Origin: Salinisphaera japonica YTM-1
GTDB lineage: Bacteria; Pseudomonadota; Gammaproteobacteria; Nevskiales; Salinisphaeraceae
Assembly: GCF_003788585.1 (NCBI RefSeq)
Contig: NZ_AYKG01000068.1
Location: 1 to 64,000 of the forward strand
Length of the DNA: 64,000 bases
Direction of reading: 5' to 3'
Position numbers and translations under genes: made by a program. This document shows, one piece after another, positions 18,697-29,234 of this stretch. Under the pieces are notes generated by a model that worked only from the letters and a program-made list of their open reading frames with translations, was not told the DNA's origin and did not search any database. Every line of letters starts with the position of its first letter. The stretch's first letter is position 1.

Positions 18697-19485
18697 TCAA
18701 TCATCCGACGCCTGGCGGGCCCGCCGATTGGCGCTACCGCGCGGATCCAGCGAGCGCAGCGCGCCGCGCAGGATATTGGTCTCGACACGATCGGGTGCCG
18801 CCCGGTAAAACAGCCGGCGCAGGCGCGTCATCAGCAGCATCGGCTCGTTCGGGTCGAGAAAGCCAGAGGCCTCGAGCACGCCCTGGAGCTGGCCGAACAG
18901 GCCTTCCATATCCGCGCCGGTGACCGGCTCATGGCTCGGCGTGGGCGCGATCGCAGCACCCGCCGCCACGCGCAGCTCGTAAGCGACCACCTGAACCGCC
19001 GCGGCCAGGTTCAACGAGCTGTAATCCGGATTGGCCGGAATCTGCAGATGCAACTGGCAACGCTCCAGCTCGGCGTTGTTCAGGCCCGCGCGCTCGCGCC
19101 CGAACACGATCGCCGCCGGGCCGTCGACGCTTGCCGCCACCGCTCGCCCCGCCGCTGCACGCACGTCGACTAGCGGCCATTCGGTGCGCCGCGAGCGCGC
19201 ACTGGTGGCAATAGCCAGCACCGTATCGGCCAGCGCCTCCTCCAGTGTCGCCACCACGCGGGCGCCGCTTAGAATATCCTCCGCGCCCGAAGCACGTGAC
19301 GTGGCCTCGGGATCGGGATAGCGCTCGGGGGCGACCAGCACCAGATCGGCCAGCCCCATCACCTTCATCGCCCGAGCGGCCGCCCCGATATTGCCGGGGT
19401 GTTGCGCCCCGACCAGCACGATACGCAGGCGGGCCAGACGATCGGGCCCGCAATCCTCGGGAAGCAGATGAGACGAATCGGCCAT
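18697..19485 (-). CDS. trmJ: tRNA (cytidine/uridine-2'-O-)-methyltransferase TrmJ
   Basis: SPOUT-class enzyme methylating the ribose of tRNA position 32. The 262-aa protein has 'LRIVLVGAQHPGNIGAAARAM' at the N-terminus and the knot motifs 'IVFGRERAGL' and 'YSSLNLAAAVQVVAYEL'. It is divergent from suhB and upstream of cysE, the same order as in Pseudomonas and E. coli. Confidence 0.96.
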   Translation of the reverse strand: MADSSHLLPEDCGPDRLARLRIVLVGAQHPGNIGAAARAMKVMGLADLVLVAPERYPDPEATSRASGAEDILSGARVVATLEEALADTVLAIATSARSRRTEWPLVDVRAAAGRAVAASVDGPAAIVFGRERAGLNNAELERCQLHLQIPANPDYSSLNLAAAVQVVAYELRVAAGAAIAPTPSHEPVTGADMEGLFGQLQGVLEASGFLDPNEPMLLMTRLRRLFYRAAPDRVETNILRGALRSLDPRGSANRRARQASDD

Positions 19486-19501
19486 GACGGTAACGCACGG
19501 A

Positions 19502-19530
19502 TTCGGGAACACGGCCGGCAATGGTAAACT
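19502..19530 (+). promoter_or_regulatory. Candidate suhB promoter
   Basis: TTCGGG (19502-19507) and TAAACT (19525-19530) are spaced by 17 bp, with the -10 box 25 bp upstream of the suhB ATG. The -35 is weak. Confidence 0.5.
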
Positions 19531-19555
19531 AGCCGTCTTTTAGGCGCTGCCCTGC

Positions 19556-20347
19556 ATGCAACCACTGACCAATATCGCGGTGACCGCCGCGCGCCGTGCC
19601 GGCGACGTGATCCTGTCTTATTACCGTCGTGGTGAGACCGGCGAAATTGCGCGCAAGGGCGATAACGATTTCGTCACCGAGGCCGATCACAAGGCCGAGG
19701 CCGTCATCATGGACGTGATCGAGCGCAACTACCCCGATCACGCGTTTCTGGCCGAGGAATCGGGCACGATCGGTGAGTCCGATACCGTCTGGATCATCGA
19801 CCCCATCGACGGCACCACGAACTTCATCCGTGGCATTCCGCATTTCTGTGTCTCGATCGCCTGCCAGGTCAAGGGCGTGGTCGAGCACGCGGTGATCTAC
19901 GACCCGGTCAAGGACGAGCTGTTCACGGCCGATCGCGGTGCGGGTGCCACACTGGACGGTCGCCGGCTGCGGGTGTCCAAGACCACGCGCCTGCGCGATG
20001 CCACGCTCTCCAGCGGCTTTGCCTATCGCCGGCGCGAAGACATCGCGCGTCATATGCCGCTGTACAACCGCCTGGTGTCGGCCTCGGGCGCGATGCGCGG
20101 CATGGGCTCGGCCGCGCTTGACCTGGCCTATGTTGCCAGCGGCCGCCTGGACGGTTTCTGGGAATTCGGCCTCGGGCCATGGGACATGGCAGCCGGCGCG
20201 CTGATGGTGCGCGCGGCCGGCGGTATCGCCAGCGACGCGCGCGATAACGATATCAACCCGCTGGAGACCGGCAACATCGTGGCCGCCAACCCCAAGATCT
20301 ACCCGCAGCTGCTGGACAAGATCGCCAAGACGCCAAACGGCGGCTGA
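19556..20347 (+). CDS. suhB: Inositol-1-monophosphatase family protein SuhB
   Basis: A 263-aa Mg-dependent phosphatase that in enterics also acts as an rRNA transcription antitermination factor with NusA. Metal-site motifs are intact: 'EESG' (~66), 'WIIDPIDGTTNFIRG' (~80-94) and 'GPWDMAAGALMVRAAGG' (~208-224). Divergent from trmJ. Confidence 0.96.
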   Translation: MQPLTNIAVTAARRAGDVILSYYRRGETGEIARKGDNDFVTEADHKAEAVIMDVIERNYPDHAFLAEESGTIGESDTVWIIDPIDGTTNFIRGIPHFCVSIACQVKGVVEHAVIYDPVKDELFTADRGAGATLDGRRLRVSKTTRLRDATLSSGFAYRRREDIARHMPLYNRLVSASGAMRGMGSAALDLAYVASGRLDGFWEFGLGPWDMAAGALMVRAAGGIASDARDNDINPLETGNIVAANPKIYPQLLDKIAKTPNGG

Positions 20348-20417
20348 TAACAAGGCGAGTTTCACCGGCCGACAGAAAGCCGGCACGCTGAATGCTTCGA
20401 TTCAACCCGGAGCCGTC

Positions 20418-21047
20418 ATGCGCGTCGGCTTTCTTGTTTTTGATGATCTGGAAGAACTCGATCTGCTCGGCGCCTGGGAATTGTTCGGCGTCTGGGCCGA
20501 TTTCAACGACGGCCCGAGCGAGCGCCTGCTGATCGGCGAACACGCCGGCCCGGTGCGTTGTGCCAAAGGCCTGCAGCTTCTCGCCGACGTGTCACTCGCC
20601 GACGGCGGAGCCCTGGACGTGCTCATCGTTCCGGGCGGCTGGGGCACGCGCGCGGCGGCCCTTCGCCCTGCGATCACGGATTTCGTGGCCCACCAGGCCA
20701 GGCAGGCCGATGTACTGGCGGTGTGTACCGGCGCATTCGTGCTCGCGGCTGCCGGCCTGCTGTCAGGCCGATCTGCGACCACACATTTCGCATCGCTCGA
20801 CCGACTCCGCGCGCTTGGCGACGTTGATGTTCTGGAAGCACGCTATGTGCAGGCGGGCAGCATCTGGACGTCCGCCGGGATTTCTGCCGGCATGGATATG
20901 ACTCTGGCCTATATCGCCCACAAAAGCGGCGACACGCGCGCGGGCGACATACAGCGCTGGGCCGAATATTATCCAGAGACACGACGCTACGGCGGCCAGG
21001 CCTTGCACCGCGACATGCCGGCCTATGTCAGCGAGACTAGGGGCTGA
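20418..21047 (+). CDS. DJ-1/PfpI-family protein
   Basis: A 209-aa class I glutamine amidotransferase-like protein. Nucleophile Cys lies in 'LAVCTGAFVLAAAGLLSG' (~102), the acidic partner in 'FDDLEELDLLGAWELF', and the strand 'VLIVPGGWGTRAA' is typical. Isonitrile hydratases and AraC-like relatives share this layout, but no DNA-binding domain follows. Its 3' end overlaps the convergent GFA gene by 25 bp. Substrate unknown. Confidence 0.85.
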   Translation: MRVGFLVFDDLEELDLLGAWELFGVWADFNDGPSERLLIGEHAGPVRCAKGLQLLADVSLADGGALDVLIVPGGWGTRAAALRPAITDFVAHQARQADVLAVCTGAFVLAAAGLLSGRSATTHFASLDRLRALGDVDVLEARYVQAGSIWTSAGISAGMDMTLAYIAHKSGDTRAGDIQRWAEYYPETRRYGGQALHRDMPAYVSETRG

Positions 21048-21457
21048 CTAAAGGCGCCGTAGCGCGGCAAGCCATCGTCTATCGATAACCAGGCAAGCTT
21101 TTCGGCCACGAAGGCTTGGCACGTCGGCATGTATCGGTCTGGCGTGCTCATCACGCCAATATAGAAATAAAGCCGATTTGATAGGCGCCGATCCTGGTAG
21201 GCCACGGGCGTGCCGCAGTCAGGACAGAACAAGCGTGACACGCTTGGCGTTGCCTGATGCGCGACCGGTCTCGCGCCGTCTGCAAAAGTCAGGCTGGATT
21301 CGGCAAAACCGACGAATATCGTCACTGGCGCAGCGGTCGCCCGACGACAATCGTCGCAATGGCAATACGACACGCTCGTCGGGTTCTCTACGCATGTCCA
21401 ACTGATACGCCCACAACGACACGCCCCGGCGTGTCTTGTTATGGGCGATTCGGGCAT
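21023..21457 (-). CDS. GFA/CENP-V-type zinc-binding protein
   Basis: A 144-aa protein of the glutathione-dependent formaldehyde-activating (GFA) family. It shows the Zn pattern 'CRCG', 'SYCHCDDCRR' and 'LFCPDCGTPVAY'. Many members have no proven formaldehyde activity. It begins 5 bp after secF in the same direction, so it appears to ride on the tgt-yajC-secDF transcript, an unusual addition. Confidence 0.88.
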   Translation of the reverse strand: MPESPITRHAGACRCGRISWTCVENPTSVSYCHCDDCRRATAAPVTIFVGFAESSLTFADGARPVAHQATPSVSRLFCPDCGTPVAYQDRRLSNRLYFYIGVMSTPDRYMPTCQAFVAEKLAWLSIDDGLPRYGAFSQPLVSLT

Positions 21458-21462
21458 CGCGC

Positions 21463-22407
21463 TTAGCGCGTGACGCGCGCGGCTTTTTCGGCGTCTTCTT
21501 CCTTGGGCGGGAAGAGATCGTGGGCATCGATATTCAGCAGCAATGCCAGCGCGCTCGCCACGAAGATAGACGAGTAGGTGCCGGTGACGATCCCCACGAG
21601 CAGCGCCGCGGCAAAGCCATGTATCACCGGTCCGCCGAGGAAGAACAGCGCCAGCAGGGTGAGAATCGTGGTGCCCGAGGTCATCAAGGTACGCGACAGC
21701 GTCTGGTTGACCGCGGCGTTGACCACTTCCTTGGGTGTGGCCTTGCGCATGCGCCGGAAATTCTCGCGGATACGGTCATAGACCACGATCGTGTCGTTGA
21801 GCGAGTAGCCCAGCACGGCCAACAGCGCGGCCAGCACGGTCAGATCGAAGTCCATATGCGTGAACGAGAACACGCCCAGGGTGATGACGATATCGTGTAC
21901 GAGCGCGGCCACCGCCCCGGCCGAAAGCTTCCAGTGAAAGCGCACGATGACGTAAATCAGAATAGCGATGACGGTATAAAGCAGCGCCAGACCGCCCTTG
22001 TTCACGAGGTTCTGGCCGACCTGTGGGCCGATGAACTCCACGCTCTGCAATGCCGCACCCGGCGGCCCAGCGCCGAGTGCGGCCATGACGTTGTCGCCGA
22101 TGGCTGCACTTTCTTTCTCGCCGTCTGCGGCCGGCAGTCGGATCAGCGCGGTGTCGGCACTGCCGAAATGCTGAACGGTGCGCTCGGTATAGCCGGCGTC
22201 ATCCAGCGCGCCGCGCACGTCGTTAAGCTCGACCTCCTGCGGATAAGCCACATGAACGACTACGCCGCCGGTGAAATCGATGCCGAAAGTCAGCTTGCCC
22301 ACCAGCAACGAGCCGATGCTGGCCAGCAGCACGACGGCCGAGACGATCACCGCGTACCGCCCCAGCGCTACGAAATCGATCGAGGTATTGGACTTGATCA
22401 GACGCAT
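21463..22407 (-). CDS. secF: Protein translocase subunit SecF
   Basis: A 314-aa RND-like partner of SecD that uses the proton gradient to pull proteins through SecYEG. It has the N-terminal helix and 'LTFGIDFTGGVVVHVAY', a periplasmic domain, then five helices with 'DIVITLGVFSF', 'AVLGYSLNDTIVVYDRIREN' and 'GFAAALLVGIVTGTYSSIFVA'. Start set at 'MRLIKSNTSIDF'. Confidence 0.97.
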   Translation of the reverse strand: MRLIKSNTSIDFVALGRYAVIVSAVVLLASIGSLLVGKLTFGIDFTGGVVVHVAYPQEVELNDVRGALDDAGYTERTVQHFGSADTALIRLPAADGEKESAAIGDNVMAALGAGPPGAALQSVEFIGPQVGQNLVNKGGLALLYTVIAILIYVIVRFHWKLSAGAVAALVHDIVITLGVFSFTHMDFDLTVLAALLAVLGYSLNDTIVVYDRIRENFRRMRKATPKEVVNAAVNQTLSRTLMTSGTTILTLLALFFLGGPVIHGFAAALLVGIVTGTYSSIFVASALALLLNIDAHDLFPPKEEDAEKAARVTR

Positions 22408-22420
22408 AGTCGGATATCCC

Positions 22421-24271
22421 TTAGATCGAGATCTTCTTGAGCCGGGCTTTGCGGCCATAGATCAGGTTGGCCACGGCGCGGGTGCCCATGATGGCGGTAA
22501 ACATCGAGGTCACGATGCCCAGAGAGAGCGTGATGGCAAAGCCCTTGATCGGCCCACTGCCAAAGCCGAAAAGCATGAGAGCGGCGATCAGGGTGGTGAT
22601 ATTGGCATCGAAGATCGAGGTGAAGGCCTTGTCGTAGCCTTGCTTGATCGCCGATTGGGGCGCACTCCCGGCGTCGAGCTCTTCGCGTATGCGCTCAAAG
22701 ATGAGCACGTTGGCATCCACCGCCATGCCGATGGTCAGCACGATGCCAGCGATACCGGGCAGCGTGAGCGTGGCCTGAAGCAACGACAGCGCCGCTACCA
22801 CCAGCACCAGATTCATCAGCAATGCCGCATCGGCAATAATGCCGAATAAGCGGTAATAGATCGCCATGAAAAGCACGACGACCAGAAAGCCGACGATGAC
22901 CGCGTTACGGCCCTGTGCGATGTTGTCGGCACCCAGGCTCGGCCCGATCGTGCGTTCCTGCACGATATTGACCGGTGCCGCCAGTGCGCCCGCACGGAGC
23001 AGCAGCGCCAGGTCATGAGCCTCACCCTGCGCCAGGCCAGTGGTCTGGAACCGTTTGCCGAAAGCGCTCTGAATATTGGCTATACTGATCACGCGCTCGT
23101 CAGTCGTCGGGCGGCTGATCTTCTTGCCGTCCTCGTAGCTGGTCTCGTACCGGGTTTCGGTATAGAGCACGGCCATCGGGTCGCCGACGTGCGATGACGT
23201 CACGTCGTACATATTGCTGGCGGCCTGGCCGTCCAGCGTGACAAACACCGCCGGCTGGTTACTCTGCTGGTCGAAACCGGCCGAGGCATCGACCAGCTGA
23301 TCGCCCGAGGCGATGACATCGGCCTGCAAGAGAATCGGCTGGCCGTCATCGGTCTTGAACAGTTCGCTGTCGCTGGGCACGTTACCCGTGCTCTCGGCCT
23401 GCTGCGCGTCGTGCGCCTGATCGACCAGGCGGTATTCGAGCGTGGCTGTCTTGCCCAACAGACGCTTGGCCTGGGCGGTGTCCTGCACGCCGGGCAGCTC
23501 GACCACGATCTGATCCTGGCCCTGGCGCTGCACCAATGGCTCGGCCACGCCCAACTCGTTGACACGATTACGCAACGTCGTGAGGTTCTGCTCCAGCGCG
23601 AAAGCCCGAATCTCTTGCGCACGAGCGTCACTGAGCGTGGCCACCAGCGTATCGGCCTCGGTGCCCGGCTTGAATTCGAGATTGGCAAACTGGCTCGGCA
23701 AGGCGTCCTCCGCCGCCGAACGCGCAGCGTCCGTGGGGAAGATCACGCGCACGCTGTCGCCGTCCTGATAGGCCCGGCTATAGCGGATATCGTTATTGCG
23801 TAGATAAGCCGGCACATCACGCGCGTAGCGCTCGTAGGTGTTGTCAAACACCGCGTCCATATCGACCTGGAGGAGGAAGTGCACCCCGCCCCGCAGATCC
23901 AGGCCCAGCGACATCGGCTCGGCGCCGATGGCCCGCAGCCAGCCCGGCGTGGAGGGCGCCAGGTTCAACGCCACCGTATAGTCGTCGCCGAGCTTGCGCT
24001 TGAGCGCGCCGGCCGCCGCCAGCTGTGCTTCGGTGCCGGAAAAACGGGCCAGCAGCCGATTATCCTCCAGACGCACGCTCGTGGCCGCCAGATCGTCGTT
24101 GCCGAGAATCGTCTCGACCCGGTCAACGAGCGCTGGGCTCGTGGTCTGATTATCCGCTGCCGAGACCTGCACGGCCGGCTGCTCGCCAAACACGTTGGGC
24201 AAGGCATACAACAGCCCGACGACCAGCACGACGAGCAATAACAGATACTTCCACAGCGGATAACGGTTCAT
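22421..24271 (-). CDS. secD: Protein translocase subunit SecD
   Basis: A 616-aa inner-membrane protein: N-terminal helix ('YLLLLVVLVVGLLYALPNVFG'), 'LGLDLRGGVHFLLQVD', large periplasmic P1 domain, then six helices containing 'GIVLTIGMAVDANVLIFERIREEL' and 'FGFGSGPIKGFAITLSLGI'. It is 13 bp upstream of secF. Confidence 0.97.
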   Translation of the reverse strand: MNRYPLWKYLLLLVVLVVGLLYALPNVFGEQPAVQVSAADNQTTSPALVDRVETILGNDDLAATSVRLEDNRLLARFSGTEAQLAAAGALKRKLGDDYTVALNLAPSTPGWLRAIGAEPMSLGLDLRGGVHFLLQVDMDAVFDNTYERYARDVPAYLRNNDIRYSRAYQDGDSVRVIFPTDAARSAAEDALPSQFANLEFKPGTEADTLVATLSDARAQEIRAFALEQNLTTLRNRVNELGVAEPLVQRQGQDQIVVELPGVQDTAQAKRLLGKTATLEYRLVDQAHDAQQAESTGNVPSDSELFKTDDGQPILLQADVIASGDQLVDASAGFDQQSNQPAVFVTLDGQAASNMYDVTSSHVGDPMAVLYTETRYETSYEDGKKISRPTTDERVISIANIQSAFGKRFQTTGLAQGEAHDLALLLRAGALAAPVNIVQERTIGPSLGADNIAQGRNAVIVGFLVVVLFMAIYYRLFGIIADAALLMNLVLVVAALSLLQATLTLPGIAGIVLTIGMAVDANVLIFERIREELDAGSAPQSAIKQGYDKAFTSIFDANITTLIAALMLFGFGSGPIKGFAITLSLGIVTSMFTAIMGTRAVANLIYGRKARLKKISI

Positions 24272-24332
24272 GACGCCCCGTTGGGATAACGATGAAACAA
24301 TGAATCAGACACGACGCGCGACCGGAGCCGGC

Positions 24333-24662
24333 TTACAGCGCGTCGAGCGTGCCCTTGGGTACGACGCTGGTGACCGAGGATTTCTGTACCCGCACTTCCG
24401 TGCCCTGGGCGATCTCGACCACAAGGAAATTCTCGCCGACTTCGCGGATGCGTCCGGCCAGCCCGCCGGCAGTGACGATTTCGCTACCCTTGTCCAGCGA
24501 TTCCAGCAGCTTCTTGTGCTCTTTCTGACGCTTCATCTGCGGGCGGATGATCATGAAATACATGAACACGAAGAACACAGCGACCATCAGCACGGTTGGG
24601 ATGATGCTGCCGCCCTGGCCGCCGCCGCCCTGTGCGTAGGCGTTGGAAATCAGAAAATCCAT
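24333..24662 (-). CDS. yajC: Preprotein translocase accessory subunit YajC
   Basis: A 109-aa single-pass membrane protein that joins SecDF. The N-terminal helix 'IPTVLMVAVFFVFMYFMIIR' (~20-40) is followed by the basic 'PQMKRQKEHKKLLESLDKG' segment and a small beta domain. Standard tgt-yajC-secD-secF order. Confidence 0.95.
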   Translation of the reverse strand: MDFLISNAYAQGGGGQGGSIIPTVLMVAVFFVFMYFMIIRPQMKRQKEHKKLLESLDKGSEIVTAGGLAGRIREVGENFLVVEIAQGTEVRVQKSSVTSVVPKGTLDAL

Positions 24663-24815
24663 CTTGTCTGCCCTTCAGAATAAATCGTGGCGAGATCCAC
24701 GAGATTGATCGAAAAAAGACGTCATCGAGTGTCAAGTGGCAACGACCATGCAAGCCATGCTGCTACGGGCCTCGAATCGAGCGCCACAGTATGCCACAGG
24801 CCCAAAGCCGGCCCG

Positions 24816-26018
<1,203 letters not shown>

Positions 26019-26051
26019 CTAAACCCGCCTGCTTATTCGCTGACCAGAGTG

Positions 26052-27578
26052 ATGTTGTCAATGCTCGATCGTGTCGTGTTCGTCTTATCGCGCTCTTTCA
26101 TGCCCGGCCGCGTTGCGCGCGCGGCCAGCCTGGCCTTGTGTCTGGGCGCCGGTGGTAGCGCGCTGGCCGCACCGATGGCGCTTTCCAACCTGGCCTCGCT
26201 GAATCGTCATGCCCAGGTCAGCGCATTCGTGATGAAACTCTCGGATCGCTCGGTGATCGCCGAACTCAACGCCAACCAGCGGCTGCGCCCGGCCTCGGCC
26301 AGCAAGCTCTATGCCGCCTCGGCCGCGCTGCAGCAGTTCGGCCCGGATCATCGCTTCACGTCGCGTTTCACCAGTCAGGCGCCCATCGCCGGCAGTACGC
26401 TCAACGGGGATCTGGTCTTCGTTGGCGGCGGGGACCCGGCGCTGGATACGCCCGCACTGCGTACGCTCGTCGCACGCCTGTCCGGGCGTGGTATCAGCAC
26501 GATCACCGGCGATCTGGTCATCGATGACGGCCTGTTCGGCCCGGTGCCCTGTCTGACAACGGATCGATGCTCGGCCCAGCGACGGTCTTCGCATGCCTAC
26601 AGCGCACCGCTATCGGCGGCCGGCGTGAATTTCGGCACCGTGAACGTCACGCTCTATCCCGGCGAGTCGCCCGACCAGAACAGCCGCGTGGTGTTGCAAC
26701 CGGCCGAGCTGCCGGGCTATCGCATCGATAACCGCGTGGATACCGTGGCTCGTGGCGGCAATGCCGGCGTATCGGCGTGGCGTACTTATGAGTCCGGCGT
26801 GTCGACTCTGCATCTGCGTGGCAACCTGCCGGTCGGCTACGGCGCCTACGATTTCCAGCGGGGTGTGACCGGTCCGGCACAGGAGACCGCCAACATGCTG
26901 GCCACGCTGCTGCGCGAGGCCGGTATCCGTGTCCAGGGCGCCGTGCGCACCCAGAGTACGGATTACGACAGCCACGGCGCGCTGCTGGCCCGGATCGAAA
27001 GCGATACGCTGGCCGAGCAGCTCATTCCGATGCTGGCCTACTCCAACAACTACATGGCCGATACCTTGACCCTGGATGTCGCGGCGGACAGTGGCTACAA
27101 CCTCCCGTTGACCCTGCCACGCGCCTCCCAGGCGCTCGAAGCCTTGGCCGATCGGGCCGATGCCTTTGCCTACGGCTCGGCCGGCAACGGCTCGGACGCG
27201 GCCTTCACGAGCGGCAGCGGCCTGTCGTTGGACAACAATATATCGGCCCGCGATCTCGTTGCCCTGCTGGACTATATGTATCACCAGGACGCGTTGTTTC
27301 CGGCCTTCTACGGTGCGATCCCGGTGCCGCTATCGGCGCCGTCGCGCACGCTCAAACGCGGCAATTTCGACTTCCAGACCCGTATCGTGGCCAAGACCGG
27401 CACGCTGTCCGAGCCTGTGACGGTGCGCGCGCTGGCCGGCTATCTGCGCCTGTCCGACGGCGGTTTCGCCGCCTTTGGCATTCTGATCAACGGCACGAAA
27501 GATGACCCGGCGTTGACCTATCAACAGACCGTGACCGCTTATCAGCATGATCTGGAGGCTATTCTGGCCGCCTACTGA
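26052..27578 (+). CDS. dacB: D-alanyl-D-alanine carboxypeptidase/endopeptidase (PBP4 type)
   Basis: Periplasmic class C low-molecular-mass penicillin-binding protein that trims and cleaves peptidoglycan cross-links. The signal peptide ends near 'GGSALAAP'. The active site is complete: SxxK in 'RPASASKLYAAS', SxN in 'YSNNYMAD' and KTG in 'VAKTGTLSEPV'. About 508 aa from the chosen ATG; a second Met three codons later is equally plausible. Confidence 0.93.
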   Translation: MLSMLDRVVFVLSRSFMPGRVARAASLALCLGAGGSALAAPMALSNLASLNRHAQVSAFVMKLSDRSVIAELNANQRLRPASASKLYAASAALQQFGPDHRFTSRFTSQAPIAGSTLNGDLVFVGGGDPALDTPALRTLVARLSGRGISTITGDLVIDDGLFGPVPCLTTDRCSAQRRSSHAYSAPLSAAGVNFGTVNVTLYPGESPDQNSRVVLQPAELPGYRIDNRVDTVARGGNAGVSAWRTYESGVSTLHLRGNLPVGYGAYDFQRGVTGPAQETANMLATLLREAGIRVQGAVRTQSTDYDSHGALLARIESDTLAEQLIPMLAYSNNYMADTLTLDVAADSGYNLPLTLPRASQALEALADRADAFAYGSAGNGSDAAFTSGSGLSLDNNISARDLVALLDYMYHQDALFPAFYGAIPVPLSAPSRTLKRGNFDFQTRIVAKTGTLSEPVTVRALAGYLRLSDGGFAAFGILINGTKDDPALTYQQTVTAYQHDLEAILAAY

Positions 27579-27620
27579 TCGTCTCGGGCAAGCCGTTTCA
27601 AGCGTTGCCCCAGGCAAGCC

Positions 27621-27648
27621 TTGCGACAGCGCGCACGATGGGTATACT
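27621..27648 (+). promoter_or_regulatory. tRNA-Leu promoter
   Basis: TTGCGA (27621-27626) and TATACT (27643-27648) with a 16-bp spacer, and transcription expected a few bases before the tRNA. A good sigma-70 match. Confidence 0.75.
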
Positions 27649-27660
27649 GCGCGCTGTCGC

Positions 27661-27747
27661 GCCCGGGTGGCGGAACTGGTAGACGCGTCGGATTCAAAAT
27701 CCGATTCTGGTGACAGAGTGCGAGTTCGAGTCTCGCCCCGGGCACCA
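27661..27747 (+). tRNA. tRNA-Leu (anticodon CAA)
   Basis: An 87-nt class II tRNA: acceptor GCCCGGG pairs with CCCGGGC, the anticodon stem TCGGA/TCCGA holds loop TTCAAAA, there is a long variable arm and a GTTCGAGTC T-loop, and the 3' CCA is encoded. It decodes UUG. The 3' end is the presumed integration site of the ICE, and the gene stays intact. Confidence 0.97.
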
Positions 27748-27784
27748 TCAACACCTCCAAGGACGTCCATAATCGTCCAAAATC

Positions 27785-27816
27785 AAGCCCGAATCCAAGC
27801 GATTACGGGCTTTTTT
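27785..27816 (+). terminator. Terminator downstream of tRNA-Leu
   Basis: AAGCCCG (27785-27791) pairs with CGGGCTT (27806-27812), ending in a T run. Since it lies inside the attachment junction, it may have been brought by the ICE and would shield integrase from tRNA transcription. Confidence 0.85.
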
Positions 27817-27851
27817 AATGCGCCAAGTTCCAGAGGAGTCTATTGCCATCC

Positions 27852-27910
27852 GGGGGTATCTGGGGGTATTTTTGGGGGTACCAGATTGAAGACCGCTTAG
27901 AGATACCCCC
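27852..27910. repeat. Integrase arm-type sites at the ICE left end
   Basis: GGGGGTAT occurs at 27852 and 27862 and GGGGGTA at 27874, with an inverted ATACCCCC at 27903-27910, all within 59 bp just upstream of the integrase ATG. Such short repeats near P4-type integrases are usually the arm sites bound by the integrase N-domain, and here they also overlap its promoter. Confidence 0.65.
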
Positions 27911-27914
27911 AGCC

Positions 27915-29117
27915 ATGGTCCTCACCGCCGTCCAGGTTAAACAAGCCAAGCCCCGCAAGAAGCAATACAAGCTTTCGGATAGCGGCGGGCTTTATCTGCT
28001 CGTCAGACCCAATGGCGGCAGATACTGGCGATTGAAATATCGCTTTCACGGAAGAGAAAAAACACTCGCTTTCGGCACCGCGGAGGACCTCTCGTTAGCC
28101 GACGCCCGCTCGAAACGAGACGAGGCGCGCAAGCAGCTCATCGATGGCAACGATCCAATGGAGCTTAAGCGGCGGGCCCAGGAAACAGCCAAGGCCCGTC
28201 AGGCAAATGCATTCGAAACGATTGCCCGCGAATGGCACGAGCACAAACGTCCAAGATGGAGTGAAAAACACGCCACGAAGGTTATACGCTCGATCGAGAA
28301 TGATGTTTTCCCGGCGCTTGGCAGCCGACCTGTGGCCGAGATCACTCCGCCAGAGGTACTGCGGGTAATCCGCACAATCGAGGAACGCGATGCTCTGGAT
28401 TACTCCCATCGCGTTCTGCAGCGCATCGGCATGGTGTTCCGATATGCCATTGTCACGGGCAAGGCGACCTATAATCCCGCTTCGGATCTCAAGGGTGCAT
28501 TGAAAACCCGTAAGGCGCGACACCATGCCGCGCTATCTCGCGATGAACTACCTGCATTTCTGCAGGGCCTCGATACCTATGATGGGCATGTAATCACACG
28601 ATACGGCCTACAGCTCATTGCTTTGACCTTCCTACGTACCGGCGAGCTACGCGCTGCTCGGTGGACAGAGATCGATATCGAGCGCGCTGAATGGCGCATA
28701 CCGGCCGAACGCATGAAGCTCGGCGATGAACATATCGTGCCGCTGTCCGAGCAGGCCATAAAAGTATTCGAAACGTTAAGCGAAATCACCGGCCGATATG
28801 AGTATATCTTTACCGGCCGGAACAGTACGTTGCGCCCCATGAGCGAGAATACGCTGCTCTACGCACTATATCGCATGGGCTATAAGCGCCAAACGACGGT
28901 TCACGGCTTTAGAGCGACCGCCTCGACCATTCTTAATGAGAGCGGATTCAACCGAGACGCGATAGAACGCCAACTCGCACATGCGGAGGGCAATAAAGTC
29001 CGCGCCGCATACCATAGATCCGAATATCTGGAGGAGCGCCGTCAGATGATGCAGTGGTGGGCTGATTACCTCGACGATTTGAAACAACGCTCCAAGGTCA
29101 CGCGGCTTCGCGCTTAG
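27915..29117 (+). CDS. int: P4-type tyrosine recombinase (ICE integrase)
   Basis: Site-specific recombinase that inserts and excises the ICE at tRNA-Leu. The 400-aa protein has the DUF4102 arm-binding N-domain ('YKLSDSGGLYLLVRPNGGRYW'), a SAM-like core-binding domain, and a catalytic domain with Arg in 'FLRTGELRAARW' (~243), 'HGFRATAST' (~330) and nucleophile Tyr in 'VRAAYHRSEYLEERR' (~366). I started it at the ATG after the repeats; an upstream in-frame ATG would put the arm sites in the coding region. Confidence 0.93.
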   Translation: MVLTAVQVKQAKPRKKQYKLSDSGGLYLLVRPNGGRYWRLKYRFHGREKTLAFGTAEDLSLADARSKRDEARKQLIDGNDPMELKRRAQETAKARQANAFETIAREWHEHKRPRWSEKHATKVIRSIENDVFPALGSRPVAEITPPEVLRVIRTIEERDALDYSHRVLQRIGMVFRYAIVTGKATYNPASDLKGALKTRKARHHAALSRDELPAFLQGLDTYDGHVITRYGLQLIALTFLRTGELRAARWTEIDIERAEWRIPAERMKLGDEHIVPLSEQAIKVFETLSEITGRYEYIFTGRNSTLRPMSENTLLYALYRMGYKRQTTVHGFRATASTILNESGFNRDAIERQLAHAEGNKVRAAYHRSEYLEERRQMMQWWADYLDDLKQRSKVTRLRA

Positions 29118-29234
29118 CGCATGCTGAGCTAACGCAACAACAGGTCCCTTGGTTAGGAGGATTAGATCAGCCATGACGCCACCATAACGATATTTGAACC
29201 GTTCAGCCTGACAGGCAAGCTCGAGCTATTCTCA

